DNA of 64,000 nt, from the NCBI GenBank assembly GCA_947165505.1, contig CAMVAT010000003.1, positions 108,576-172,575 on the forward strand, read 5' to 3'. The notes beneath the pieces were generated by a model. The model had not been told where the DNA came from and did no database searches. It was given only the letters and a program-made list of their open reading frames with translations. Within the stretch, counting starts at the first letter, position 1, and each line of letters begins with the position of its first letter. Made by a program: the position numbers and the translations under genes. Positions 16,680 to 24,778 of the stretch are shown here, in pieces. This stretch comes from an uncultured Prevotellaceae bacterium. GTDB taxonomy: Bacteria; Bacteroidota; Bacteroidia; Bacteroidales; Bacteroidaceae.

Positions 16680-17807
16680 ATGAAACGAATTTACCTGTGC
16701 CTGGCTCACATGAGCGGCAACGAAATGAAATATATACAAGAGGCGTTCGACACTAACTGGGTGGTGCCTCTTGGACCGAACGTGAATGCCTTCGAGCAGG
16801 ATCTGGAGCAGTTCGTGGGTAACAACAAACGGGTGGTGGCGCTTTCGGCCGGTACGGCGGCCATCCATCTGGCGATGGTGTATCTCGGCATCGGTCCGGG
16901 CGATGAGGTTATCTGCCAGTCGTTCACTTTCGCTGCGTCGTGCAACCCCATCAAATACCTCGGAGCCACTCCTGTGTTCGTGGATTCTGAAGAGCGGACG
17001 TGGAACATGGATCCCAACCTGCTCGAAGAGGCGATACGTGACCGCATCGCGAAGACGGGGCGCAAGCCGAAAGCGATCGTGCCGGTGTATCTCTATGGCA
17101 TGCCGGCCTATATCGACGAGATCATGGAGGTGGCACGGCGCTATGAGATTCCTGTCATCGAAGACTCGGCCGAGGGCTTCGGATCTAAATACCGCGGACA
17201 GATGGTGGGGGCTATCGGCGACTTTGGCATCATGTCGTTCAACGGCAACAAGATGATCACTACGTCGGGCGGTGGCGCACTCGTATGCGCCGACGACGAG
17301 GTGAAACGCAAAATCATGTTCTATGCCACGCAGGCACGTGAACCGGAACCCTATTACCTGCACAAGGAGATAGGATACAACTACCGCCTGAGCAATGTGT
17401 GCGCAGGCATCGGACGCGGACAGATGACCGTGGTGGATGACCACCTGCGGCACCACCAACGCATGGCACGGATGTACAGCGAGGCGCTGGCCGATATTGA
17501 CGGCATTGACGTACACTTGGCACCCGAAGACTATATGGAGCCCAACTACTGGCTCAACACCGTGACGATAGACCCAGCAAAGACAGGATACGACTACGAA
17601 CAACTGCGCCAACGGCTCGACGCTGCCGGGGTGGAGAGCCGCCCGCTGTGGAAACCTATGCACACGCAGCCTGTGTATAAGGATGCACCGGCATACGTCA
17701 ACGGGGTGTCGGAGCGGCTCTTCGCACTTGGGCTATGCCTGCCTTCCGGACCGATGGTCACCGACGAGGATTTCGACCACATCATCAAGGTGATTAAGGA
17801 GGGGTAA
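16680..17807 (+). CDS. DegT/DnrJ/EryC1-family sugar aminotransferase (PglE-like)
   Basis: A 375-residue PLP enzyme that aminates a keto-sugar nucleotide, most likely the 4-keto product of the dehydratase encoded next (17917). YLCLAHMSGNEMKYIQEAF is the typical start. SAGTAAIHLAM (about 57-67) and SFTFAASCNPIKYLGATPVF bind PLP, EDSAEGFGSKY holds the ring-contacting Asp, and K191 in SFNGNKMITTSGGGA is the Schiff-base lysine. Length is normal. Enzyme and dehydratase together would give a UDP-4-amino-4,6-dideoxy sugar, a common donor for the priming transferase at 12671. Confidence 0.92.
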   Translation: MKRIYLCLAHMSGNEMKYIQEAFDTNWVVPLGPNVNAFEQDLEQFVGNNKRVVALSAGTAAIHLAMVYLGIGPGDEVICQSFTFAASCNPIKYLGATPVFVDSEERTWNMDPNLLEEAIRDRIAKTGRKPKAIVPVYLYGMPAYIDEIMEVARRYEIPVIEDSAEGFGSKYRGQMVGAIGDFGIMSFNGNKMITTSGGGALVCADDEVKRKIMFYATQAREPEPYYLHKEIGYNYRLSNVCAGIGRGQMTVVDDHLRHHQRMARMYSEALADIDGIDVHLAPEDYMEPNYWLNTVTIDPAKTGYDYEQLRQRLDAAGVESRPLWKPMHTQPVYKDAPAYVNGVSERLFALGLCLPSGPMVTDEDFDHIIKVIKEG

Positions 17808-17813
17808 AGGGAT

Positions 17814-17847
17814 GCCCCCTCCCCAACCCTCCCCGAGGGGAGGGTGC
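17814..17847 (+). repeat. CCCTCCCCGAGGGGAGGG palindrome, intergenic
   Basis: A family A relative in the 109-base spacer between the aminotransferase and the dehydratase. Two tandem copies occur at 24,303-24,364. It has no T-run, so a terminator role is not supported. Confidence 0.75.
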
Positions 17848-17916
17848 GGTTACCACGACAACCAGAAGAACTCGATGATGCTCGTGCATGCGGGCTGAGT
17901 ATTTCAACAATAAAAC

Positions 17917-19836
17917 ATGAAACGACTACTAGATAAGATTCTCAATTGGTATTTCTCAAGAAACGCCTTGCCCTATTGGATGGTGTTTATCATGGACTGC
18001 CTGATATGCTATTTATCGGGGCTGTTCGTGTTTTGGATGTACTACAACGGGGCGGTCACACTGGGAAATATAGCAATCCTGTCGAAGACGATAGGCATGT
18101 ATATGTGCTTCAACGTGATAGGATTCCGGATCTTCCATACCTATAGTGGCGTGTTGCGCTATTCGTCGTTCGTAGATTTGCAACGCGTAGGATATGCCAT
18201 GGCCTTCTCGTGCGTGCTGGCGCTTATCTTCCATTATCCTGTGTTCTATACAGATTGGAACTTTGTGCGCCTGCAAGGACGGCAAATCATTGCCATGTAT
18301 GTGGTGGCCACCATCATGATGTGGGCGATGAGGGTCATTGTCAAGGTGCTTTACGATGTGGTGTTCAGTTCTGAGAAGGGCGAGCGAACACTCATCTACG
18401 GCGTGGCCGACGGAGGCGTGGGACTGGCTAAGAACATTCGCAACAACAAACACTCGAAATTCCAACTCAAGGGATTCATCTCGCACAATGATACCTTGGT
18501 GGGCAGTCTGCTGCTCGGCGAGAAGGTGTATCAGGTACGGAAAAACTTCCCCAATCTGCTCAAAGAGATGAATATCGGCGCGGTACTCGTGTCGCCGCTG
18601 CAAAACGAGTCGTTTCGTAAAAACCAGGAACTGCAAGACTATCTCATCGACGCCGAAGTGAAGATTTATATGGCGGAGAGCGTCAAGGAGTGGCAGGCCG
18701 ACGATGAGTTTAACCCGGCGAAGCTCAAACCAATCAGCATCGAAGACCTGTTGCCACGCAATGAGATTGAGGTGGATATGCAAAAGGTGGGCGAGATGCT
18801 CACGGGTAAGAAAATATTGCTTACCGGGTCGGCGGGCAGTATCGGCAGCGAGATCCTCAGACAGATATCTGACTACCACCCGGCGGAACTGATGCTCATC
18901 GACATCGCTGAGACTCCGCAGCACGATATCAGACTGATGATGGCTAAGCGGTGGCCGGAGATTAAGACGACGACCGTGGTGGGCTCGATTTCCAACCATG
19001 ACCGCATGGAGGTCATCTTCAAGCGGTTCAAGCCCGACTATGTCTTCCATGCCGCGGCCTACAAACATGTGCCCATGATGGAGGACAACCCCTCGGAGAG
19101 CATACAAAATAATGTCTATGGCACGAAGGTGATTGCTGACCTCAGCGTGAAGTACGGGGTGAAGAAATTCGTGATGCTCTCGACCGACAAGGCGGTGAAC
19201 CCCACGAATGTGATGGGATGCTCGAAACGTATCTGTGAGATTTATGTGCAGAGCCTGGACCAGGCCATCAAGGAGGGGAAGGTGAAGGGCGTGACGCAGT
19301 TTGTCACTACTCGCTTCGGAAATGTGCTGGGCTCTAACGGCTCTGTGATTCCGCTCTTCGAGAGGCAGATCAAGGCGGGCGGTCCCGTCACCGTCACCGA
19401 CCCTAATATCATCCGATTCTTTATGCTGATACCTGAGGCGTGCAAACTGGTGCTCGAGGCGGGCACTCACGGCAAGGGCGGTGAGATATTCGTGTTCGAC
19501 ATGGGCAACCCTGTGCGTATTGCCGACTTGGCGCGGAGGATGATTCAGCTGAGCGGTGCCAAGGGGGTGGAAATCAAATACACAGGACTCAGGCCGGGCG
19601 AGAAATTGTATGAGGAGGTGCTCTCGGATGATGAAAACACGAAACCCTCGTTTCATAAAAAAATCCGTATCGCCTGTGTGCGTGAGTACGACTTCGATTC
19701 GGTCAAGCGTGATATCGACGAACTCATCAATATAGCCGATTCCTTCGACGATATGCGTATCGTGGCGAAGATGAAGGAAATCGTACCGGAATATATTTCT
19801 AAGAACTCAGTCTTCGCCGAACTGGACCATAACTGA
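17917..19836 (+). CDS. Membrane-bound UDP-sugar 4,6-dehydratase (PglF/CapD family)
   Basis: A 639-residue protein. About four hydrophobic helices fill residues 20-155. A first Rossmann-like CoA-binding domain follows (about 155-265). The short-chain dehydrogenase domain starts at LLTGSAGSIGSEILRQI (about 303). It carries the PglF-type FHAAAYKHVPMMEDNP and MLSTDKAVNPTNVMGCSKR, where the usual catalytic Tyr is replaced by Met as in this family. It would convert UDP-GlcNAc to the 4-keto-6-deoxy sugar used by the aminotransferase at 16680. Word repeats begin directly after the stop. Confidence 0.93.
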   Translation: MKRLLDKILNWYFSRNALPYWMVFIMDCLICYLSGLFVFWMYYNGAVTLGNIAILSKTIGMYMCFNVIGFRIFHTYSGVLRYSSFVDLQRVGYAMAFSCVLALIFHYPVFYTDWNFVRLQGRQIIAMYVVATIMMWAMRVIVKVLYDVVFSSEKGERTLIYGVADGGVGLAKNIRNNKHSKFQLKGFISHNDTLVGSLLLGEKVYQVRKNFPNLLKEMNIGAVLVSPLQNESFRKNQELQDYLIDAEVKIYMAESVKEWQADDEFNPAKLKPISIEDLLPRNEIEVDMQKVGEMLTGKKILLTGSAGSIGSEILRQISDYHPAELMLIDIAETPQHDIRLMMAKRWPEIKTTTVVGSISNHDRMEVIFKRFKPDYVFHAAAYKHVPMMEDNPSESIQNNVYGTKVIADLSVKYGVKKFVMLSTDKAVNPTNVMGCSKRICEIYVQSLDQAIKEGKVKGVTQFVTTRFGNVLGSNGSVIPLFERQIKAGGPVTVTDPNIIRFFMLIPEACKLVLEAGTHGKGGEIFVFDMGNPVRIADLARRMIQLSGAKGVEIKYTGLRPGEKLYEEVLSDDENTKPSFHKKIRIACVREYDFDSVKRDIDELINIADSFDDMRIVAKMKEIVPEYISKNSVFAELDHN

Positions 19837-19844
19837 AAATTTAA

Positions 19845-19991
19845 GAGGTGAGAGGTAAGAGGTGAGAGGTAAGAGATATGCTTTGGGGACAAGGGGCAGG
19901 GGGCAAGGGGCAGGAGATATGCCACGAACCCTCAACCCTCAACCGTGTAGAACCCTCAACCCTAAACCCTAAACCCTCAACCCTCAACAAA
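19845..19991. repeat. Composite of repeat families D, C and E
   Basis: AGAGGTGAGAGGTAAG units (19845-19877), then the G-rich family C copy (19885-19920), then CCCTCAACCCTAAACCC units (19926-19991). The three modules are joined by ATATGC/GATATGCC linkers. The same modules in inverse order occur at 21,650-21,950 and 49,260-49,399. Most of this composite is read as the N-terminus of the next gene. Confidence 0.85.
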
Positions 19992-21104
19992 AAAAACTTG
20001 TTCCTCTCTTTCCTTCGCTTTGCGCTCGATGACAATTGTCCGGTGCCTGACGACATCGGGCAGATGGATTGGGATGCGCTGCTCGAGTTCGGACGACAGC
20101 ACACCATTGTGGGGGTGCTATATCATGGACTGAAGAAGTTGGAGCAGCACCCCCAACGCCCCGATAAGTATAAAATCATTGAGTGGTTTTCGGCCAATGA
20201 GGAGATTGTGCGCGAAAATGAGCGGGTCAATCAAGCGGCGGCCCGGGTCACCTACCTGCTCTACAAGAAGGAGGGCATCAAGGCTTGTGTGCTGAAGGGA
20301 CAGGGCAACGCACTGATGTATCCTGACCCGATGATGCGCACGTCGGGTGATATCGACCTGTGGACCAACCTCTCTACCGACGATCTGCTGAGGTACATCA
20401 TGCGTGTGTCGCCTGAGTCGGGCATCGAATATCACCATATCGACTTCCCCGTGTATGATGATGTGGTGGTCGAGATTCATATCACGCCCTCGTTTATGGG
20501 GAATCTCTTTTATGAGCGGCGATTAAGGCGCTACTTCGAAGAGGTGAAGAAGGAGCAGTTCCGCTCTATCGTCAGCCTGCCCGGCAACACGGGGAAAATA
20601 TGTGTTCCCACCGACGACTTCAACCGCATCTTCCAACTCTCTCATGTGATGCACCACTTCTTTTTCGAGGGGGTGGGACTGCGCCAGATCATCGATTATT
20701 ACTATCTGCTGCGAAAGGGATTTACCGAAGAGGAGCGACAGGCCGACGTGAAGCTGCTGAAACGGCTGAATATGACGAAGTTTGCCGCGGCTATGATGTG
20801 GGTGCTGCACGAGCAGCTGGGTCTGGAGCGGCGTTATCTGCTGGTGGAACCCAATGAGAAGGTGGGGAGGATGCTCTTCGATGAAATCATGAAGGCGGGC
20901 AATTTCGGACGCAGCGACGACCGCTATGCTTTTCAGGGGCGCTCGGTCTATACGCAGTATTTCATTGAGATATACCGCAATTTACACTATGCCTGGCAGT
21001 TTCCCTCTGAGACGCTCTGGGGACGGCCCCTCTCACGCTGGTGGCACATGTTCTATAAATGGCGACTCAGAAGAAAGGCTAAAAAGATGTTGCCACCCCA
21101 ATAA
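19878..21104 (+). CDS. Nucleotidyltransferase-like protein (NTP_transf_5 type) with repeat-made N-terminus
   Basis: A 408-residue protein. The domain begins at about residue 36 with LFLSFLRFALDDNCPVPDD. VCVLKG-type sequence KACVLKGQGNALMYPDP and RTSGDIDLW (about 153-161) form the nucleotidyltransferase-like core, followed by HIDFPVYDDVVVEIH. Family members occur in polysaccharide loci, but their chemistry is not established. Residues 1-35 come from repeats (GQGAGGKGQEI and EPSTLNPKPSTLN). The only ATG before the domain is the one inside the repeat linker (19878); a TTG at the domain edge is the alternative. The repeats may therefore supply the start codon. Confidence 0.75.
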   Translation: MLWGQGAGGKGQEICHEPSTLNRVEPSTLNPKPSTLNKKNLFLSFLRFALDDNCPVPDDIGQMDWDALLEFGRQHTIVGVLYHGLKKLEQHPQRPDKYKIIEWFSANEEIVRENERVNQAAARVTYLLYKKEGIKACVLKGQGNALMYPDPMMRTSGDIDLWTNLSTDDLLRYIMRVSPESGIEYHHIDFPVYDDVVVEIHITPSFMGNLFYERRLRRYFEEVKKEQFRSIVSLPGNTGKICVPTDDFNRIFQLSHVMHHFFFEGVGLRQIIDYYYLLRKGFTEEERQADVKLLKRLNMTKFAAAMMWVLHEQLGLERRYLLVEPNEKVGRMLFDEIMKAGNFGRSDDRYAFQGRSVYTQYFIEIYRNLHYAWQFPSETLWGRPLSRWWHMFYKWRLRRKAKKMLPPQ

Positions 21105-21110
21105 CTTGTG

Positions 21111-21225
21111 GCTTTGGCTTAACTACTTAACTACCAACAAACATTTGGCTTAACTACTTAACTACCAACAAACATTTGGCTTAACTACTTAACTACTAGC
21201 TACTTAACTACTGCAAAAAACTACT
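21111..21225. repeat. Tandem TTTGGCTTAACTACTTAACT repeat
   Basis: About three and a half copies of a 31-base unit built on TTTGGCTTAACTACTTAACT and ACCAACAAACA, decaying into further CTTAACTAC words. Single CTTAACTAC-type words recur near 11,370, 29,560, 32,655, 32,700 and 51,640. Confidence 0.85.
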
Positions 21226-21646
21226 TCTTTTTCGCTTGGCTGTTCTTGCTTTTAGCGTTCTTTTTCCCTCCCTTATTCTTTTTCGCCGCTTTTGCCCGTT
21301 CTTGACTTACGCTGTCTTTCCATTCGGTGTATTGCTGCTCTAATTGGGATGCGTAGGGACGGTTGGTGCGGCTTTTCAAGAAGCTGAAGGTGCCTAAGGC
21401 TACGATGATAAAAAAGAACACCAGCGCACTCTTCCATAATTTCACGGGCCGTTTCATCACACTCTCATCCGAAGGCATGACGGTGGGGTAGGGAGCACCA
21501 CATTTCCGACAATACTTTTCACCATTCTGCTGCAACGTGCCGCATCGCTCACAAAATTGCTGGGGATGCAGCAACGCGCCACAATGCTCGCAATAAGTAT
21601 GTTGCGAGTTTTGTTTTTTCTTGCATTTCGGACAGATGGTTTTCAA
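21221..21646 (-). CDS. Double zinc-ribbon membrane protein
   Basis: A 141-residue protein with two zinc-ribbon modules, Cys5-Cys8/Cys19-Cys22 and Cys32-Cys35/Cys46-Cys49. One transmembrane helix follows (about 72-90, SALVFFFIIVALGTF), then a very basic Lys/Asn tail. The ribbons should lie in the cytoplasm and the basic tail outside. No enzymatic role can be inferred; such proteins are often annotated only as zinc-ribbon domain proteins. Its 5' flank is filled with word repeats, and its stop lies at the edge of a TTAACTAC array. Confidence 0.75.
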   Translation of the reverse strand: MKTICPKCKKKQNSQHTYCEHCGALLHPQQFCERCGTLQQNGEKYCRKCGAPYPTVMPSDESVMKRPVKLWKSALVFFFIIVALGTFSFLKSRTNRPYASQLEQQYTEWKDSVSQERAKAAKKNKGGKKNAKSKNSQAKKK

Positions 21647-21954
21647 GTGTTGAGGGTTTAGGGTTGAGGGTTTAGGGTCGAGGGTTTAGGGTTGAGGGTT
21701 TAGGGTCGAGGGTAGAGGGTTGAGGGTTTAGGGTTGAGGGTTTAGGGTTTAGGGTTTAGGGTTGAGGGTTCTTGGCATATCTCTTACCTCTCACCTCTTA
21801 CCTCTATTTTTCGTTTAGGGTTCATACACTGTTTCGTGCACTTAGCTTCACCATCTACCTCAGCTCGTTTCCCCCTCCCCTCGGAGGGGGGGCGGGGGGA
21901 GGCTGCATATCTCCTGCCCCTTGCCCCTTGCTCCCTGCCCCAAAACTATTCTCT
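21647..21954. repeat. 308-base composite of repeat modules between two - strand genes
   Basis: Telomere-like TTTAGGGTTGAGGG units (21,650-21,770), a GGCATATCTC linker, CTTACCTCTCACCTC units (family D, to 21,810), the second copy of the 85-base block with a family A palindrome (21,826-21,913), then CTGCCCCTTGCCCCTTGC (family C, to 21,945). No coding frame is supported, although frames stay open by chance. Confidence 0.85.
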
Positions 21955-22623
21955 TCACTCCCACGTAAAGTTGTCGATGCCGGCTCCTATCTCGAAGTGA
22001 TAGCGCACGATGCCAAGGTCTATTTTGGTCCACGGACCAAATCCGGCACTTGCCTTCACACGGTTGCCTTTCTTGAGCGTCAGGGTGAAACGCTGTTGGT
22101 TGAGTGCCGTGGGGGCGAGCAGGGCGGCGTCAACACCACGCAGAAACCACTCCGGCACTTCGCCCGAAGCTCTCATCACTTTCTCGCGAGGTTTGACCTT
22201 ATGACTCACACCGGGGTTGATGCCGTAGCCCAAGGCGATGACGCACACCAGATGCTCATCGGCAGCTATACTCATCACTTCGGGGTTTTTCGAGTAGGTC
22301 AGCGCCACCCAGCAGGTGTTTAAACCCATCGTCTGCGCTTTCAGCACCAGACGCTCGCCGTAATAGCCGGCTTTCATCTTCAGATAGCGCGATTTCTTGC
22401 CGGCAATGACAAAATAATTGCGTACATTCTGAAAACGACCGTAGTGGGCCAACTTCGAACCGAAGGCCTTGGGGTCGTTCACTACCAGTTGGATGTGCAT
22501 GCCGGTGTTGTCGTTGCAGTGGTTGATCTCTGTCTGCAACTCTCTTATCTGTGCGATGGTCAGTGCGCGGTCGTCATAGCTTCTCACGCTGTGGCGGGCC
22601 TTGATGGCTTCTGATAGGTTCAT
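21955..22623 (-). CDS. Nitroreductase family protein
   Basis: A 222-residue FMN-dependent oxidoreductase-like protein. EAIKARHSVRSYDDRAL at the N-terminus holds the phosphate-contacting Arg residues, and LVLKAQTMGLNTCWVAL and VCVIALGYG are core nitroreductase segments. It probably reduces a quinone, nitro or enone substrate with NAD(P)H. I chose ATG 22623, because an upstream start adds 17 residues across the promoter. The final residues abut the repeat composite. Confidence 0.85.
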   Translation of the reverse strand: MNLSEAIKARHSVRSYDDRALTIAQIRELQTEINHCNDNTGMHIQLVVNDPKAFGSKLAHYGRFQNVRNYFVIAGKKSRYLKMKAGYYGERLVLKAQTMGLNTCWVALTYSKNPEVMSIAADEHLVCVIALGYGINPGVSHKVKPREKVMRASGEVPEWFLRGVDAALLAPTALNQQRFTLTLKKGNRVKASAGFGPWTKIDLGIVRYHFEIGAGIDNFTWE

Positions 22624-22642
22624 AATTGCTGCTTTGGTGATG

Positions 22643-22650
22643 CAAAAATA
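22643..22650 (-). promoter_or_regulatory. -7 element for the nitroreductase gene
   Basis: On the - strand this reads TATTTTTG followed by CA, 20 bases before the ATG. The -33 region is weak. Confidence 0.55.
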
Positions 22651-22791
22651 CGAATTTTTTGTCATTTCGCCCATTACTTAACGGCATTTAACGTTTTCCG
22701 GGGCTTGAATCATTTTTTTCTGGGCTCGTAGGCAATAAATGACCTTTTTCTTTGTTTTGGTTGTATGGAGGTTTTTAGAAAGAACTGCTGT

Positions 22792-23289
22792 ATGAAAAAG
22801 TGGATTTTTTTATTTCTCATGATGATAATCGCCCAGACGGCTTTTTCGCAGGTATTGCTCGACCAGAAACGAAACGGCCGCAGAGTGATATCTACACATG
22901 CCGCTGTCTTGACCGATGAGGGGAAGAGTCCACTCGTCTATATCGGCTATTCCGTTCAGATTGAGGGCTCTACACATGCTTATTATCTCACCGTGGGCAT
23001 CAAGAGCAACCAGCCTATTTCTAAGGTGAACGCCGGCGACAGACTGTTGCTGAAAATAGGCAACCATGATGTGCTGAAGTTTACGGCGCAGGCCAATAGC
23101 CAGTTCTCCCGCTCGGGGCAGACTTATTATAGCAATAGCAGCTATCGCATCAATAAGTCTGACATCGACCGCATTGCACGGGCGCAACGGGTGCGCATCG
23201 CCATGGCCGACGATGTGCTCGACATCGATGTAGCTCGCCATGCCTATCGCAATACGCTGCGGCAGGCTAATGAGATCTTAAAGTTTTAA
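22792..23289 (+). CDS. Secreted hypothetical protein
   Basis: A 165-residue protein with a clear Sec signal peptide (MKKWIFLFLMMIIAQTAFS, cleavage after AFS). The mature part is probably mostly beta-strand, with SPLVYIGYSVQIEGSTHAYYL and a C-terminal helix ending in NEILKF. I recognise no family. I chose ATG 22792 over GTG/ATG positions upstream because it gives the signal peptide at residue 1. The next gene, a cell-wall carboxypeptidase, starts 30 bases after its stop and may be co-transcribed. Confidence 0.7.
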   Translation: MKKWIFLFLMMIIAQTAFSQVLLDQKRNGRRVISTHAAVLTDEGKSPLVYIGYSVQIEGSTHAYYLTVGIKSNQPISKVNAGDRLLLKIGNHDVLKFTAQANSQFSRSGQTYYSNSSYRINKSDIDRIARAQRVRIAMADDVLDIDVARHAYRNTLRQANEILKF

Positions 23290-23319
23290 TAAGGAATCAG
23301 AGAGGATGGAGGTTGACGG

Positions 23320-24300
23320 ATGGGTTACCGAATAAACACCGTACTTTTTTGCTGGTTGGCCGTGCTCGCAGTCAATGCGCAGACATTGTTTCACAGACCC
23401 TTTCCGTTGCAGCCGGGCGATAGCATAGCAATCATCTCGCCTTCGGGCGCGGCCACGCAGGCCATGGTCGATACGGGGTGCGTCGCACTCAGACGACAGG
23501 GATTTGTGCCGGTGCCGATGCCCAACGTGCTGAAGTCGTGGCACGGATTCGGGGGCACGCCGCAAGAGCGCACCGACGACCTGCTTCGAGCCCTGCGCGA
23601 CCCTTCTATTAAGGCCATCATGGCCACACGTGGCGGCGATGGCGCACCCCATGTGCTCAGTAGGATTCCTGTTGATACGTTTGCGTGCCATCCGAAGTGG
23701 ATCATCGGGTTCAGCGATGTCACCGCTCTGCTCTGTGCCGAGGCCAGGGCAGGGGTGATGAGCATTCATGCCAGTATGTGCGAGGCGCTGGGATATGAGG
23801 GCGCACGCGACACGGTGAGCAGGGCGCTCTTCGCCACGCTCACGGGGCGATGGCCTCGATATGTGGTGCCCGCGCACCGCTACAACCAGATGGGGGTGGC
23901 ACACGGCACGCTCGTTGGGGGTAATATGTCGGTGTATGGCGGACTGGCCGGTTCGCCCTACGATATTCTCGATATTCCTGATATCATCCTTTTTATCGAA
24001 GATACGGGCGAGAATATCAGTCATGTCGATAGGATGCTGCATCTGTTAGAGGTGCGTGGCGTGCTCTCGAGGTTGAAAGGGCTCATCGTGGGGAAATTCG
24101 CTAAATACAAAAAGCCCGACAATGGGTTTGACGATATGTATCACATGATTCATACCTACGTGAGCCGTTATCCCGACCTCCCGGTGTGCTATGACTTTCC
24201 CGTCGGTCATGCTCATCTCAACAATTTTCCGATGGTGGTGGGGGCTCCCGTCACGCTCTCTGTGGCTCCAGACAGCACCACCATGGATTTTGAGCTTTAG
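23320..24300 (+). CDS. LD-carboxypeptidase (peptidase family S66)
   Basis: A 326-residue exported peptidase that removes the terminal D-alanine from murein tetrapeptides during cell-wall recycling. The signal peptide is about residues 1-20 (VLFCWLAVLAVNAQ). The domain starts LQPGDSIAIISPSGAA. ATRGGDGAPHVLSRI and IGFSDVTALLCAEA (catalytic Ser in GFSD), LFIEDTGENISHVDRML (catalytic Glu) and FPVGHAHLNNFPMVVG (catalytic His) complete the Ser-Glu-His triad. Length is usual. The signal peptide places it in the periplasm, unlike cytoplasmic E. coli LdcA. Confidence 0.88.
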   Translation: MGYRINTVLFCWLAVLAVNAQTLFHRPFPLQPGDSIAIISPSGAATQAMVDTGCVALRRQGFVPVPMPNVLKSWHGFGGTPQERTDDLLRALRDPSIKAIMATRGGDGAPHVLSRIPVDTFACHPKWIIGFSDVTALLCAEARAGVMSIHASMCEALGYEGARDTVSRALFATLTGRWPRYVVPAHRYNQMGVAHGTLVGGNMSVYGGLAGSPYDILDIPDIILFIEDTGENISHVDRMLHLLEVRGVLSRLKGLIVGKFAKYKKPDNGFDDMYHMIHTYVSRYPDLPVCYDFPVGHAHLNNFPMVVGAPVTLSVAPDSTTMDFEL

Positions 24301-24778
24301 GCGCCCTCTCCCCGGCCCTCCCCGAGGGGAAAGCCCCCTCCCCGGCCCTCCCCGAGGGGAGGGAGTAGTTAGTACGGCGATTGCAACAAATGGCGGACAG
24401 GGCACGCCCTGTCCCTACTTTTGTGGAGAACTATTTTTCACTGTCGTTCAATAACTCGTCTCCTGGCCCTGCCCCATGAAAGCCCCTTGCCCCCATGAAA
24501 GCTCCTTGCCCCATGAAAGCCCTTTGCCCTCATGAAAGCTCCTTGCCCCATGAAAGCCCTTGCCCTACAGATTACAAATAGACAACGGATTTTGCGGATT
24601 TCACAGATGCTTGTTATTGCTGATAATCAGCAATTTGTAAATCCGTGAAATCCGCGAAATCCGTTGTTGAGGAGAAATCCAAGTGTTTTGACACACCTCT
24701 TATCGTCTGAGATAATCATATCTCCTGCTCCCTGCCCCCTGCTCCCTGCCCCAAAACTATTCTCTTACCTCCAACCTC
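24301..24778. repeat. 478-base gene-free stretch made almost entirely of repeats
   Basis: In order: two tandem GCCCTCCCCGAGGGGA palindromes (24,303-24,364); a family B palindrome (24,393-24,422); about six copies of a CCATGAAAGCCCCTTGCC unit (24,469-24,566); a long imperfect inverted repeat of GGATTTCACGGATTT type around a GCTGATAATCAGC centre (24,587-24,672), related to 54,598-54,727; then CTCCCTGCCCCCTGCTCC (family C) and CTTACCTCCAACCTC (family D) units. No gene is visible. Confidence 0.88.
24393..24422 (-). repeat. Palindromic repeat family B
   Basis: ACAGGGCACGCCCTGT core with the flanking AAGTAGGG on the - strand. Intergenic. Confidence 0.85.

Noticed and set aside
18013..19656. 547-codon open frame on the - strand
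   Set aside because: It is antisense to the PglF-like dehydratase, whose domains and codon pattern are clear. High GC at third positions keeps the opposite frame open. The translated product is His/Leu/Arg-rich with no recognisable domain.
21650..21770. Telomere-like TTTAGGG arrays suggesting eukaryotic contamination or a replicon end
   Set aside because: The units are mixed with TTGAGGG and sit between ordinary bacterial genes. Related words occur at three other internal sites.
24469..24566. Possible CRISPR array (about six CCATGAAAGCCCCTTGCC units)
   Set aside because: The units are nearly contiguous with no unique spacers of constant length and no cas genes are present. It is a tandem word repeat.
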